DNA from: Psilocybe azurescens
Lineage: Eukaryota > Basidiomycota > Agaricomycetes > Agaricales > Agrocybaceae
Direction: 5' to 3'
DNA length: 64,000 nt
Assembly: GCA_023853785.1 (NCBI GenBank)
Contig: JAJIRX010000767.1
Location: 124,001-188,000 of the forward strand
Below are positions 1-12,095 of this stretch, one piece after another. A program made the position numbers and the translations under genes. The notes beneath the pieces are model-generated. The model saw only the letters and a program-made list of their open reading frames with translations. It made no database searches and was not told the origin of the DNA. Position 1 is the stretch's first letter, and every line of letters begins with the position of its first letter.

Positions 1-1526
1 TCGTTAGGGAATTCCTCGAATTCAACTAAACATGGGTGCAAGCTCGAATGCTCCTGGATTTCTGTCTCTGAGTCTGCTTTGAGTGTTGCTTCGATTGACG
101 TGAGGATATTTATCTCTGAAAAGCTATGTTCCGTAAGGATCCAGGAATCTTTAAGAATGTAATAGGACTGGTCTTCAGCACGGACGAGAAAACGTGGGTC
201 CCGCGACCCTCCAATGCCAGAGCAGAATGGATAAGTTTGACGACTTTGAACTGCTTGTTGTTGACTCGAATATTAGTCACGTCCCTGAAGCACTTATATC
301 CATTGTCGTATCTGCACCGAGTAACTTGGGCTTGCCAAATGTGAGACCGTATATTATACGGCAAAATGCTATGCCATTGTAGCGGGATAAGTTTCCCCAT
401 CCAGACCAGCATACTCCAGAGCGGTCGATGAGAAGAATCGTAAAGAGGGGCTCGACACCCTTAGGACATTTGATTGCAAGGCCCAAAACGAATCTCCGAT
501 GAGGCTGGCACTCGAGCATGACGGCGGCCTTCTCGATCAGCTGGGATATTGTGGTATCCTTGGTTTTGTTAGTTGAGACCTCAACCAGCGCCTCTCGATT
601 TGCTGCCAACGAGGACGAAGTTTGTTATGCATAATAAAGTTGTTAAGAGATTGACCCAACAGGACAATGTCGGGTTTGCGATAGAGATATCCTCCACTCG
701 GAGCCTCATTACGCGCTACATCAGTGAAAACCCGATCATATGCCTTGGAGGCCACAATTCCTTGGCGTTGAGGAGGGGCAGGCTCGATATCAGCGGCAGG
801 AGCTGGATGAACATTGTCCGCAGCAGCGGCAGGAGCTGGATGGGTAGGGACCGTGGCTGTGGCTGCGGCTGGTGCTAAAAGAGAAGAAAGTGTGGCAGTG
901 GACGCTGGTGCAGGTCGTGTAGGAGGTACAGCACCAGCTACTTCGTGATGGAAAGGGGTTGCGTTTGGATTGGTCTCGCTACCCTTGTCAACGTTGCCCT
1001 CCTCAATGGCTTGGATTAACCCGTGCTGGATGCCGAGCGCATTGGCGAGATGGTTTAGCCAACGCTTGACTTTGTGTTCCATTGTTCTAGGATTTTCTGG
1101 CTGCGGGAAGTCGACAAAGGTATGGTTCTCGGAATTCCAGATTTGGGGGATATTGTCAAGACAATCGTCCTTGAAGGGCTCAGGAAGATCGGAGTCGGGA
1201 AAAACCTTGGTGCGGATCCATTCTAGACTGTTGTAATCTACAGTCACAGCATCGATATGGAGGTTGGAGTTCTCCACGGTGGCCAGGACTTCCTTCTTGA
1301 GAGAATCGATTCTGGTGTGAGATAACAATGGAATGGTCGACTGAATGTCGCCATCCTTGAGAGCGAACTCTGACTGAAGGTAGGGAGCGTATAGTTCGGG
1401 TTGGAGACAAGCGGTAAGGTAGGAGGGTTTGGGCAACGTTGGCCAGTCGTACTCTGTTTCCCTGTTTCCAGCCGTCTGTGAGCCAAGATGCTCTACATTG
1501 GCGGATTTGTTGGTCCGGCGTGGCAT
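1..1526 (-). pseudogene. FunK1-type protein kinase remnant, N-terminal half, frames broken
   Basis: The translation matches the N-terminal part of fungal FunK1-type kinases, which are expanded in mushrooms and of largely unknown substrate. Visible landmarks are an N-terminal start (MPRRTNKSANVEHLG), an Ala/Pro-rich linker at about residues 195-255, then family-like blocks RRFVLGLAIKCP, LIDRSGVCWSG, HSALALEGRGTHVF and ILKDSW. These blocks lie in successive frames: 1526 to about 610, 609 to about 290, about 290 to 155, and 155 to 1. Each change amounts to one missing base, and the distances (about 14 nt at the first) rule out introns. The kinase catalytic loop would lie beyond the window edge. 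It is either a decayed copy or an intact gene hit by consensus indels; three shifts in 1.5 kb beside a dead transposon favour decay. Confidence 0.65.
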
Positions 1527-1935
1527 ATTTGTTGGATTCGAAGGAGAAACGGGAGTCGATGGGATACTATCTTCGTTTTGAAGTATTCGTAGGAATTGCC
1601 CTCACTGGGATCGCTGCAATTGTCAAACGAGTTGGAGCTGCAGTCACTATAACACGTTGAGTCAAGGAGGTGGTCAGCTTTCAGAGTAGGTCGTGCTATT
1701 GGAGGGGGGGAAGCAGTTTAGAGCGGCTGCTTTTATTGCTGGAGAAAGTGGAAAGGAGACGATGCTTGACTTTGACAGGAGGCGATGTGCACGACATCCT
1801 GGCAATGAAGGTTTTATTTCGCAATGAGGGTTCCAAAGCGAAGAAACGCGGCACGGACTATTAAGCTTTAGGCTATGCGGTGTGCCTCAACTACATGATA
1901 TTAGGTAAACTAGTCTCCAAAATTGTTATCATCGT
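1527..1935. other. Gap between FunK1 remnant and transposase
   Basis: No gene seen. An open frame at 1670-1864 (+) has no recognisable content. The stretch probably includes the 3' end of the neighbouring transposon and the 5' flank of the FunK1 remnant, but I could not place a transposon terminus. Confidence 0.4.
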
Positions 1936-4900
1936 TCAATCACAGTCCTCTTCGCAACCTCCCAGACGAACCACATCCAGACCTGGCCGCTCTACTAGAA
2001 AGTGATGCTCTTCTCCAACTTTTTGTTTTTCAAGATGATGAGGAACCATTGCTACTACGGATTGAATGCAAAAATGTCAACCACTTGCAGAGATCTGTCT
2101 CCGAGATACTTGCAAGAAATGAATGTTCCGTGCGAAGCCTCCAGCAATTCCTGATCTGGCTCAGAATACACCGACAGAACGGCAAGGGAGAGATTCTCTT
2201 GACGCCTGCAACGAAAATAGTACAGGACCTCGCCAAAACGTGCAATGCCTTTGTCGGAGGTGAACTAATGATATCCGATTTTACTGTCAGCCATACGTTT
2301 CATATTAAGACCCTGAACATGCTTGATACTCTTACCTTCACAACACGGGCAGTTCTTAGCCTTCCTAGTGGCTTGAGGGATTCCTTCCAGCGAGAACGGG
2401 CAATTTGACCATTAGGAAGTCGAAGGCGAGCCCAACGAGTGACTTTGGGACACCAATTGCTTGAGCCGTCTGAGACTGCTGTACTAGGGCTGAGGTAACG
2501 CAAGAGTGCATTGGCTTCTTGCTGAAGCATCGACCGGCTGTATCTATCCTGGGCCCGAAGAAAACATAACCCTGGCCAAGATCAACAGCTCCTCGAGGCA
2601 ATGAAGTTGACAAAGGGACAAGATCTGGTATCATAGCTATCAATGAGTTGATCTGACTTCTGAGCAACCCTCGTTGTGATAGATTAGCATATGGGTTGGA
2701 CGGCTGTCGTGATTTCTTCTCCAAGATTTCCAATGGTGCGTTCCATAGTCCACTGTGAGGAGCATATTGGTGGGCCAATTCTGGTGACCTCAGGCGCAAC
2801 ATGTAATAAAGCATGAATGCTCTGGCGACAGAAATGTAGACGGCCCAGTCTTCTCTGGTAATATAACATTTCAAAATTCTCAACAAATGAACGAAAACAT
2901 TCACCTGCGAGTTTAAGATCATCAGCACGAATGTGATATTGGTGTATGATGCGCATTCCACGCACAAGTGTGCAGAAATGTGAATAGAACGGTTCGGGAA
3001 GAATGCCGTAGAGAAGTGCAGGTGCTAAACCATACAGATACAGCAGCCACTCCCAGGCCTTATATCCACTGTTGATCTTCTCAGCAATATTTCGTGGTGG
3101 CCTGTCAAACGAACCAGGCAGATATGAAGTAGCAACAGCGACTTGCTTGCCATGAGTTTCCCATATTTCACCTTTCAGAGTGGCCCAGGGCCAACAAGAA
3201 GGAGGATCGTCCTCATCGTGATCAAGAACTCCACGCCATAATGAGACGAGTAGGTCCGCAAGATTGAAGGTTCCCAAATGCATAATGTCGGAGCCAAAGC
3301 ATCCAGGTATCCCAAGGATCCGATCAGAATTGAATCCTAGAAATATTGTTGGCTTCGATATGCCAGTCTCCAGGCTGTCGTTTCTTATACTGAGTGTCAT
3401 TTTGTGATTTGAGAAGAATGTTGAGATTGATAAGGTATGTATCAGATGAGGAAACTGCAGAAAGCAAGAAAGGGAGGTCATCATGATCACATCCTGCCAT
3501 TACGTAGTCAACTGGCTTCAAAAGTGCCGGGTAGTAGTGCGAGCCATTTGGCTTATGTCTGCCTGGGACATCACAATAGAGACGACATCCATATTTTCCA
3601 TGGTGCCCTACAAGACCATTCAGATATGCCATTCCTGGTCCATCAGCTGTGTTAAGTGCCAGAAATAGTTGAGAGGTAAAAGCCGGTTTTGGAATGCATC
3701 CCAAATAACAAGACCCTCGTTTTGAATCGCACAAATGTGGTGTAATCCAGGGAACAAGTAGGAGTCGACAACCTTGGGCTTATTTGGACCCGGGATGAAC
3801 CCACCAGGAACAACAATTCGCTTTGTGTATCGTTCGTCGGGCGAGATGTCCATAATAATCCAAATGTATATCCAGCAATCCGATGCTTTGTGTGCGTAAA
3901 GCTGCGCACCATCGATTGACAGCATAAGGACCATGTCGTTATCTGCAATCTTCCCACTTCTGACATTTTCAAGATAATCGCTACCGCAGAAAAAGTCGTC
4001 GTAAGCGGCAAGATTACCAGAGTTTGCTTGAAGCTCGCGAATAATTGACCAGGTCTTCTCTAGCCGGTAACGGAATTTCTTTGCGCTTGACGCATCACGC
4101 CGCAGAGCTTGTAATATCGGGCCAAGCAAAATTGTATGGAATTCTTGGTGGGGCTTTTTGTATTCGGACACAATTTAGGCTCATTGCATTTGGGACAGCG
4201 GTCCAGATTGGCATATGGACCTGTGTACGCCAAGCAGCTGTTCTTGCACATCGGATTTGCTACGGAGCCAACCCCAGTTATCTCGGCAAGGTGACGCTTC
4301 ATTTGTTCGTATGAAGGGATTTGGTCGGTTGGGTGACGCCCGTATGATTGCAGCACGATTGGCATTAAAGCATTCAACTGACGAGTTCATGTTGGCCAAA
4401 AACAAATCAAGGCCAATCCGAAGGTCAGGCTGTGAGCTGATGTCGAAAGGTACAGTAGGTGGGTTCCGTAATCGTTGAATAGCGTCCGGAGATAATTTAC
4501 AGTGAGCATCACCATGCGACGCCGACTGGAGTGCCCGAATGAAGTGGACAGTTGTTTGCATGTCTTCAAGGCTGGCGTTCTCCAGGATAGTCTCGAGATC
4601 CAACGGTAATGCCTGCTGTGCTTGCAAAGAGTCTCTAGCAGGGACCAGCATGGTATTGTGTTGGCTACTCGAATCCAAATCGAGGCATCCGGGATCAGGA
4701 GACGCATCGTCAACTTCTTCGTGGGTGCTATTCGAATGCAGAGGATCGTCTAATATCAAAGGTGGCGCCAAGTCTACAGGCTCTGTATTAGAGACTCGAA
4801 AAGCATCGGACCCGGGAACTGATCGTGTTTGGGAAAGTCACGCCAGGCATAGATCTTGATGACTTTAAAGTAATCTCCCTGAGCAACGTGGAATGGCAAA

Positions 4901-5164
4901 ACAATTTGAAGACTCACAGACTCATCAAGCGGAGTATTGACCTCATCTTCGACAACTACAGTTTCAACCTCTCTAAATCGGGCATGTTTCTGGTAGACTG
5001 CCTCGGAAACCTTTCGTTTACTGCCTTTACAACCGCCCGGTGCAGCCACAAATTAAAGCCGGTTTCTTATTCGAGTCTGTTTTTGTATTGGCCTTCTTGT
5101 CCGAGTTGGCGCCCTTATTCTTCCTTTGATTAGACTTTGTTGGCTTACTGGAAGTCCTGGGCAT
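1936..5164 (-). pseudogene. Tnp2-type (CACTA superfamily) transposase, degenerate
   Basis: Nearly the whole length of a mushroom Tnp2-type transposase can be read on the minus strand, but over many frames. The start is MPRTSSKPTKSNQ at 5164, followed by a Cys-rich block (ICGCTG then CKGSKRKVSEAVY) split by a one-base loss near 5037. The core motifs DGAQLYAHKASDCWI, VPGGFIPGPNKPK and FPGLHH lie at about 3950-3700. Further on come TMERTIGNLGEEI (about 2720), the C-terminal WARLRLPNGQIARS (about 2430) and the end VVAMVPHHLE...LDVVRLGG with a stop at 1936. Tnp2 proteins carry an RNase-H-like catalytic fold and move the element by cut-and-paste. At least seven frame changes make this copy inactive as written. 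Terminal inverted repeats were not found. Confidence 0.85.
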
Positions 5165-6118
5165 GAGGAAAGATGAAGATAGAATAATATTTTGCCATCG
5201 TGTATCATACACAATGGTTGTACTACTGAAAATTATTTGTACTTATCTAAAATACGATGTTGAACATGAGCGCGACATGTCGCGCAATGCCGCGGTGCCG
5301 AACAAGGTTGCGAAACAGGTCGCGCACCCCATTTTGGGTAATTGGATGGTGTTGAATAGGACAAGGCCGGTTTGCAAATGGTGGGGAATGGTGTAGAGGG
5401 GAAAATAAGTGAAAACGCGTCGCACGCTTGATTTCAAATATGAATGACATCACTGGGAAAGCTTATAAATAGAGTCGATTTTCACTGGGCCTGAAGGCCT
5501 GAACGCGACGCGCTTCACGGTCACGTGTACGTACCCATCTCCGCGTTTGAAACTCTGAAACTTCTTGCGTCCCTTCACCCTGTGCGTGGCTCAATTTCCA
5601 TAACTCGTACGCAATATTCAGTCAGAAAAATCAGCTCAATCTCTACAATATTTCTGAACCTGTCTTTTACTCTTATATCCTTGGACGCTGAAACAGTGGT
5701 GGCATCAAGTTTAGATCTTAATCAACAGGATCGAGCTTCTTCGAGTGCGCAGAATTGGACTCTCGTCAAGGAGAGACTGAATAAGGAGAAAAGATGTACG
5801 AATACAGCGATTTCTCGGGTTTTCGAATACCTCCAGCGACACACGGATTGACCGGTGACATCTACCTCGACCTCCAACCTAGATCTGTCAACCTTAATGG
5901 TTGGTATCCCGAGGAATGGAAACAATGGCTTGGTCTTCAGTCAAGGCAGAATATTATCCTACATCCGGTTCACGCTAGTTGCTGTTTGTAGGTGGTGTAA
6001 TGGTAACTTTGGCTGGCTCACACAAAATCGCATCACATTGAAACCGCGGGAGCCCGAAAGATATACATTCAACATTAAGACTGGTATCGTAACAAAACAC
6101 CTCTAGATAAAACCCAAG
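5165..6118. other. Likely 5' part of the Tnp2 element plus flank
   Basis: No gene seen. The stretch 5265-5530 is rich in CGCGAC/GTCGCG words, including a perfect 16-bp palindrome. That is what subterminal transposase-binding repeats of a CACTA element look like (inference). Open frames at 5525-5851 and 5794-6106 carry no recognisable domain. Confidence 0.35.
5270..5285. repeat. Perfect 16-bp palindrome GCGCGACATGTCGCGC
   Basis: The sequence equals its own reverse complement. It lies about 105 bp upstream of the Tnp2 start. Related CGCGAC/GTCGCG words follow at about 5320 (GGTCGCGC), 5416 (ACGCGTCGC) and 5503 (ACGCGACGCG). Possible role: transposase-binding site or element subterminal repeat; this is inference. 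Confidence 0.6.
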
Positions 6119-7458
6119 ATGACGTTCTTGCCAATTATTCCTACTATAAGGAACATACTAAAAAGGATTCCAAAGCGTAAGTTCGGATGAGGCGACCAAA
6201 AGTTACCCAAAAGGTCCAGAACTTCAAGTGGTACTTATCATTCGCCTCCTTCTGCGTCTTCTCCAGCCTCCCAGAGCAATTCGAGTAAGCATTGGATTTT
6301 TAAATTCTGATCGCAGCTGAAAAGCAGTCAAACTGGGACATAGTTATCGCGAATAACCAACTACCAACGAGAAATGGGATCAATTCAGTTGTCAAAAACG
6401 ATGCCCATTCGAATTTTCCAAACACCGAGATGGTCTCTGTCTGGAATGAAGCTAAGCATACCTCATCTACATTGTCCTCTAGCACAGTCGCTCCTACCTC
6501 AACCGATAATATACATTCAAATGAGAATGTATTGCCAACTCCCTTCTCACCAGCACATCCAAGAAACATGACATTTAATCCTGGCCAAGGGTCAAACGAT
6601 CATTTCTCCACTGTAATGGGGACGCCAATGCGAGAATCTTTTGCTATCGCTGTTACCCATGATCCAATAGATAGGCTCCTAGGGGAACGCACAAGAACCG
6701 AAGAAATCACACCGTACCACGGGAATCTCTTATTGGAACTGAATCAGGTCAAAGCTTCTGCAGTCGTTGGATTGGAGCAGTTACAGGCAGACACAATATG
6801 GGCAAGAAGAAATCGGCCGATTACAGTAGGAGAACTATTTTTTGAGAACGAGGCTACTGTACCTTGGTAATGACTTGCAGCCCATTGAGCGCCAGGCTCA
6901 ATATCCAATAAAAGAATCTGTGGTGCCTAGTTCGCCTCATGTTGAAGTTAGCAATCGTGAGTGTCGCCAATGCCGCAATCATATCGATGCTCGTCTAATG
7001 TTGCATCGCTTTCAGGAACTAAAAATCCATCTCTGGTGGCGTATGGTATCTCTCAAATAAGAAAGGCAAATAACGAAGAGCGTCAACATGATATTTCAAA
7101 CTCGCAAAAAATCTTCAGAATCGTTTGACTATGATAATCTGCGGAGTTATCAAATGGCGCAAGTCCCACTAGCGCTAATTCTACTAACGCCCTCAGGAGC
7201 CCGATATCCGCTGACAGCGCACCCGTAATGTAAACACCAGGACCTCATCCCGTTCAACCTGATCCAGACCACTCTGGAAGTCCGTGTAGATCGCTTGAGC
7301 TTACCTAGTGATAGCCATGCTGCAATGCGGTCTCAGGTTGATATCCTTCTTGTCTCTAGCAAGCTGTGGATCTGCAAATACCTCCGAGTTCCGTGCATTC
7401 TCCGCACAATCATAAATTTTAAGCAACATCGGGACTGCCGGTATCGGAATGAGTAAAG
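6119..7458 (+). pseudogene. Decayed multi-exon gene of unknown function
   Basis: A start codon in good context at 6119 opens a hydrophobic/basic N-terminus (MTFLPIIPTIRNIL) that runs into a GTAAGT donor at 6177. A Ser/Pro-rich exon ends at a GTAAGC donor near 6284. The next exon begins after ...GATCGCAG at 6317, stays open to 6870 in the same frame, and reads as a real protein (for example NHSTEKQSNWDIV, RTRTEEITPYHG). After 6870 the sense moves to another frame (LQPIERQAQYPIKES, CRQCRNHIDARLM), then through an S/P-rich stretch broken by a stop at about 7230, and finally a possible coiled coil (LPSDSHAAMRSQVDIL) ending near 7450. I recognise no family. The breaks indicate a pseudogene, or indels in the sequence. 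Confidence 0.4.
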
Positions 7459-9357
7459 ACTTGATCTAAGCGCTATCAGGAACACGTGTGAGGTACTGCC
7501 CTATCCATAAAATAAACCAGTATCACCTTTGCCTCTGGAGTTGAAACAGACCCCATATGTTAATCGTTTTTGGAGAAGCGGCCAACTCTACGACTTTTAG
7601 GCTCCGCCGGTAAATGATAACAATACCCACCTTGGATAGACCGATTGTACAATAATTCGCTTCTTCTTAGGGTACAAGGGACCCCGATCTTTCAAGCGAC
7701 ACTTGTCCAGCTGCATTCTAGACATGCTATGGAATAACAAACAACACCTCACTGACGAGCATCCTGACGAATTCGAGGCGCTGTGCGATCTTCCGGATGA
7801 GGCTCTTCTGGAATTGCAAACTGCAATGCTGTAATCGCCAATTACATACGAGAGTCGTTGTACCTGGATTGCTTCGGAATTTCTGTCTAGATCTTCTTTT
7901 CTGTTGGAAATGGTACATGGCTGTATGCATAATGTGATCTTATCAATTAATTACTTATGTATTTCAGAATATTAGTGTCTCAGATGGTCTATTTCCAGCT
8001 GAATACAATGGATGGTCAACTCCATCAAGTTTGCTTCAAGTCCTTGGATATATATTGGTCGCGGCATAGGTTAACCTGATTTTCACAATTTGACATTGGA
8101 CAAGGCTTGAGCCCCTGCTTGCGCAAAGTGATCGAATATATTGTGGGCTCGATTTTGAAAGCCTGAGGATGATGCTGTAGGATGGTCAGTAATGATCTTA
8201 TTGTCTTTTGCCATCTATCGTAACGCTCTGCCAGAGTCCCGATAGGTCACGACTTGCGGTCCCGAATTTCGCGGTTTCGGCACTTTCACTGCAACACATC
8301 ATTCCGGCCGAAATGGCGCGGATTGATACGAGGATTATGGCACTAGATTATAAGGACCAAGGAGAGTATACGTTTGTAAGGAGTTATCAAAGCTCAACGG
8401 TCCGGAATCCGCGATGCGCACTCTGCAGCATGTTTTCCTAAAGCAGACGTGCCCAAATTAGGAACGCCTGCTTGATTGGGGATAGTGACCCTCAGTGGGC
8501 CTTAACCAAGGTTAGGTTAGGACAATTGTGAATTTCTTCAGAAGCTTGTACAATATCATTGTTATCGTCATTGATAACTTCCCATTCAAGAATCAAATGA
8601 TTCAGGCGTTCTTCTCAGTCACTTGGTTGGAGTTATGTAGCTATAGTCTGCCTCAAGGCAGAAATACATACACCGCACTACTGCTTCTCCGGTCGCAATT
8701 CAATGAAGAATAAAAAATAGTACACTGATTTATCTCAATGTAGTCATGAATTCAGATGATGAGTAACAGATAAAATAGAGCTGTGCTAAGGATCATATGG
8801 AGAGCACGGGTGAAAGGTAACTAAACGGGAATCAAACGTCTCCGATTGGATTGTGATATGCTTGCCAGAGTTATGAGAAGACTCTGAGAAGCTAGCATGT
8901 AGCTTATGATCATTGCACGTATGAAGTGACGTTATGCTTCGACGTATAGAATGAATCGTATGAGCATAGTGTCAGAATTATTGGTGCCTATGGGAATGTA
9001 GCCTATACAGTAGACGCGTATTGCCGTGTTCCATTGATATGGGTATACAGTTAATTAATATTCGTTTGACCTGTCATAATCTGTCTGCAACGATAAATTT
9101 TCATATACATTTGACAGGCAACATTGCCCGCGGTACACGTACGTACAAAAATACACCGTAACCTCGATTCTAGGTAACTTTCTCTGACCAACCTCCCGGA
9201 AAGTTTCCCAGCATCATAAAAGATTGATTATGACGTCAAATAGGCCACAGAAGCTCAAGCGCCCATTGTAAGATCCAGGCCCCACGCGGGCGCTAATGTT
9301 ATCGTCCCTTTCAGTGGTGATGTCGAAGTATAGTCGACGGATCTTATGACAGCATAC
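7459..9357. other. Gene-free stretch
   Basis: Stops are frequent in all frames. The open frames present (8208-8441, 8528-8713, 7727-7930 minus) carry no recognisable motif. I see no tandem repeat, terminal inverted repeat or RNA gene here. Probably old repeat-derived DNA. Confidence 0.4.
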
Positions 9358-9698
9358 ATATTTGTTGAGCGACTACATTATGGGGGTCAAATTTTCCCGA
9401 CCGATGGACTAGCCGTTATCTACAGTATGCTGACTGTGCAGCTTGAAGATGATAACGATACTCTGACAGATTTTATGGCATCATGTAACGGAAGGAGAAT
9501 TACCAAAATCAGCTAGGTGCGTCAGAGATAGCGGCCCACAATAGACATCGGAGAGGAAGAACGCCGCAAGCATACCAGCTTCCTATACAACCAGAAGCGT
9601 CAGTCGTCCAATACCTCGCGAATAACAAGATTATATTCCCACGTAAGCCGATTGCCCTGACATCGCGGTTGATTTCGAAGGTCCTTGAAATAACCTGA
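9358..9698 (+). pseudogene. Coding-like relic, unknown family
   Basis: Two overlapping open stretches without an ATG read like protein. The first runs 9358-9516 (for example VERLHYGGQIFPTDG, LEDDNDTLTDFMAS). The second runs about 9495-9698 in another frame (SEIAAHNRHRRGRTP, VVQYLANNKIIFPRK). A single-base shift near 9505 would join them. A GTGAGT follows the terminal TGA. I recognise no family; this may be a transposon relic. Confidence 0.2.
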
Positions 9699-12095
9699 GG
9701 TGAGTGGAAAGATGGAAGATTATTGTATCAACCGAAGCTGTGTACGACAAGGACAACCGACGTCAATATCAACGGATCTTATTTACCACCACAGCGCCGC
9801 GGCCTGAAAGGGTTTATCCCTTTTATCCAGGATGTTTTCAAGGAGATTTTCTGTTTCATTAATGTAAATTTATTTTACCTGTCGAGTGCTCTGATTACTC
9901 GGTGGGAGAAATGCTACACTGGAAACGAAAAACGGAAGAAAACCCTACATCACATGTGTCTACTTGAAAATTGTGATATACGCATATAGTCATTGGCATT
10001 CAGTTATAGCTCATGAGAATCGAGACAACAAGAAGTCTGACATATCAAAATCGTCTACTGAACTTACTGTCAACGACTGTCCACTGTTTCCAGTCTTGTC
10101 CAGTGCTGTCCAAATCACCCAATAAAGTACTTGGGGACCAAGGTCTTAGTAATATTAATTAGGCGCTGCTACTGAAAGGAACTGAACGCATGTAGTAGTG
10201 CCAAGACGTCTATTTGAATGCGAGCCGTGTAGACACATCAAGGTTAAAAAATCAGTTGCCAACGTTGTATCCTACCACATCTAGATTTCTTGATCTTGGA
10301 AGCCTTTTGACATACTGAGTGGCTAGAGATCGAAAAAAATCCAATGTTTTGTAGTTACAGGCCTAGATTTGGTTTTCCTCAGAAGGCTGTAAAATATAAC
10401 TGCAATTTTCTTCGGTGCAAAATTAGATCGATTCAGAGGCCCGATGTCCGCGGGCGGGATAAAGCACCAAATTTCAATGCGCAACCTCACGCAGCTTGAC
10501 GGTCTTCAATTGGAAAGGGCAGCCAACGGCACCGCATGACACGTCTCCGGATCGGGGTTTCGGCATCCATAATTTGAAAAATCCCTGGTACCTCATACTT
10601 AAGTAAGGACGACATGTGCAAGATAACAGCCTAATGGCGTAGGATAACAAGGACGAACTGACTGGGGACCGACCCGAACAACAGTTTATCAGTAATTACG
10701 CGCATTGATAGAATAAATCGGATGCCTGCTGTTTTAATCCAGAAAAGAAGCATTGCTGCACAGGTTCTTACAATACTAAGTAGTACTACATGAACCTATC
10801 AACACTCCAATTCAATAAGCCGGTTGGACTAGCTATGAAATGGTCAACAGGATATTATCCAATGAGGCCCCGGACAACTAAGCTAACCTCCACGGACATA
10901 TATGACCGCTTAACCCTTTGAATAGGCCCTTACCATATATTGGTCCTCTCTCCCCAGGTCCCTCCTTGAGTCAACTGTACGAAACGATACGATATGGTCT
11001 GTATTTGATTTAATTTGTAGTGATGACCAGTGATATCTGATGACCCTGACTGATATAATGACACAGTCGGCAATATACAATGTGATCACAAAAGCCCGCT
11101 GAATAAAAGTTTAATTCCTGATGTCAGTTGATATCACGATAATGATAAAGATTGTGTAGAAATTGCCAATTACTCCAGTATTTCAGTGCTGAGTGATATA
11201 CAATTTACTATGCAACTTTGAGGGCGTTTTGAATTTTCTGTATGTAAATGACGATTGATAAATTATCTTCGTCGCGTAATAGGTAACGCTAACGCCATAA
11301 TATCGAATCAGCAACGCAGGATTCTCGGATACGACAGCTATTCACCGGCACCCACCACTTATGTATCAGATCACCACTGCAGAAGGTTTTTAAAAAGCAA
11401 ACCTAAGCGACGCACATCTGAGCATTGGATAGAATTGACAAGAAGTATACGCAGTTATCTGACTGTCACATGGTCGTCATTCGAGTGATTCGACAATTGG
11501 CTTTGAGGCGCTAGCGCATAGTGATCAGAAACGTGTTTAAGCCTAATAAGAAAGTACCTCCCGACTGGAAGGACCAGCCAATGGTTACCCAACACCGCTC
11601 AGCTACCTGTCGACCTTGCTGTCCGGAAAAATCCGTTGGTCTGAGACAAAAATCTGAGTTGTGGGCCATTGACGATACATACAACACGTAAAGCAGGCCG
11701 CCGGTTTTTCGATAACCCAACACGCCCTGATACTTACTCGAGCATTCATTTTCTGTCATCCTTCCACCATCATGTTAGTATCAGAATGTCAGACGGTCTT
11801 TTAATAGCATAAATGGGGAATACAGGCTATTTACGACAAATAATGTTGCTAGCAATAGTGACAAAAGCGTACTGGCCCGCATTTTAATTGTTCGAACCAA
11901 GGGTTCAAGGCACCTTCGAAGATGCATTTGCGCGGATATGGCGCGCTAAACAGTCCAGAAGCTTTAAGCGAGTACTCTGAGCAGTGAGTAGTGCCTACGC
12001 CACAAGCAATCACCAGTCGGAAAAGCCTTGGAATTTGCCATCCCAGCTCCACCATATCATTTCATCGTCTTCCAGATCCTTCGCGCTATGCGACA
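9699..12095. other. Gene-free stretch
   Basis: No gene supported. The ORF at 9723-9989 could be an exon of the preceding relic but has no family features. The ORFs at 11255-11488, 11511-11759 (minus) and 11849-12055 (minus) are unremarkable. No repeat structure or RNA gene was noticed. Confidence 0.4.

Noticed and set aside
1923..2408. 161-codon plus-strand ORF
   Set aside because: It lies antisense to the C-terminal part of the Tnp2 transposase, whose motifs are readable on the minus strand; the plus frame has no family features.
1560..5530. CACTA termini around the Tnp2 gene
   Set aside because: CACTGGGA occurs at about 1600 and 5452 but in the same orientation, so it is not a terminal inverted repeat.
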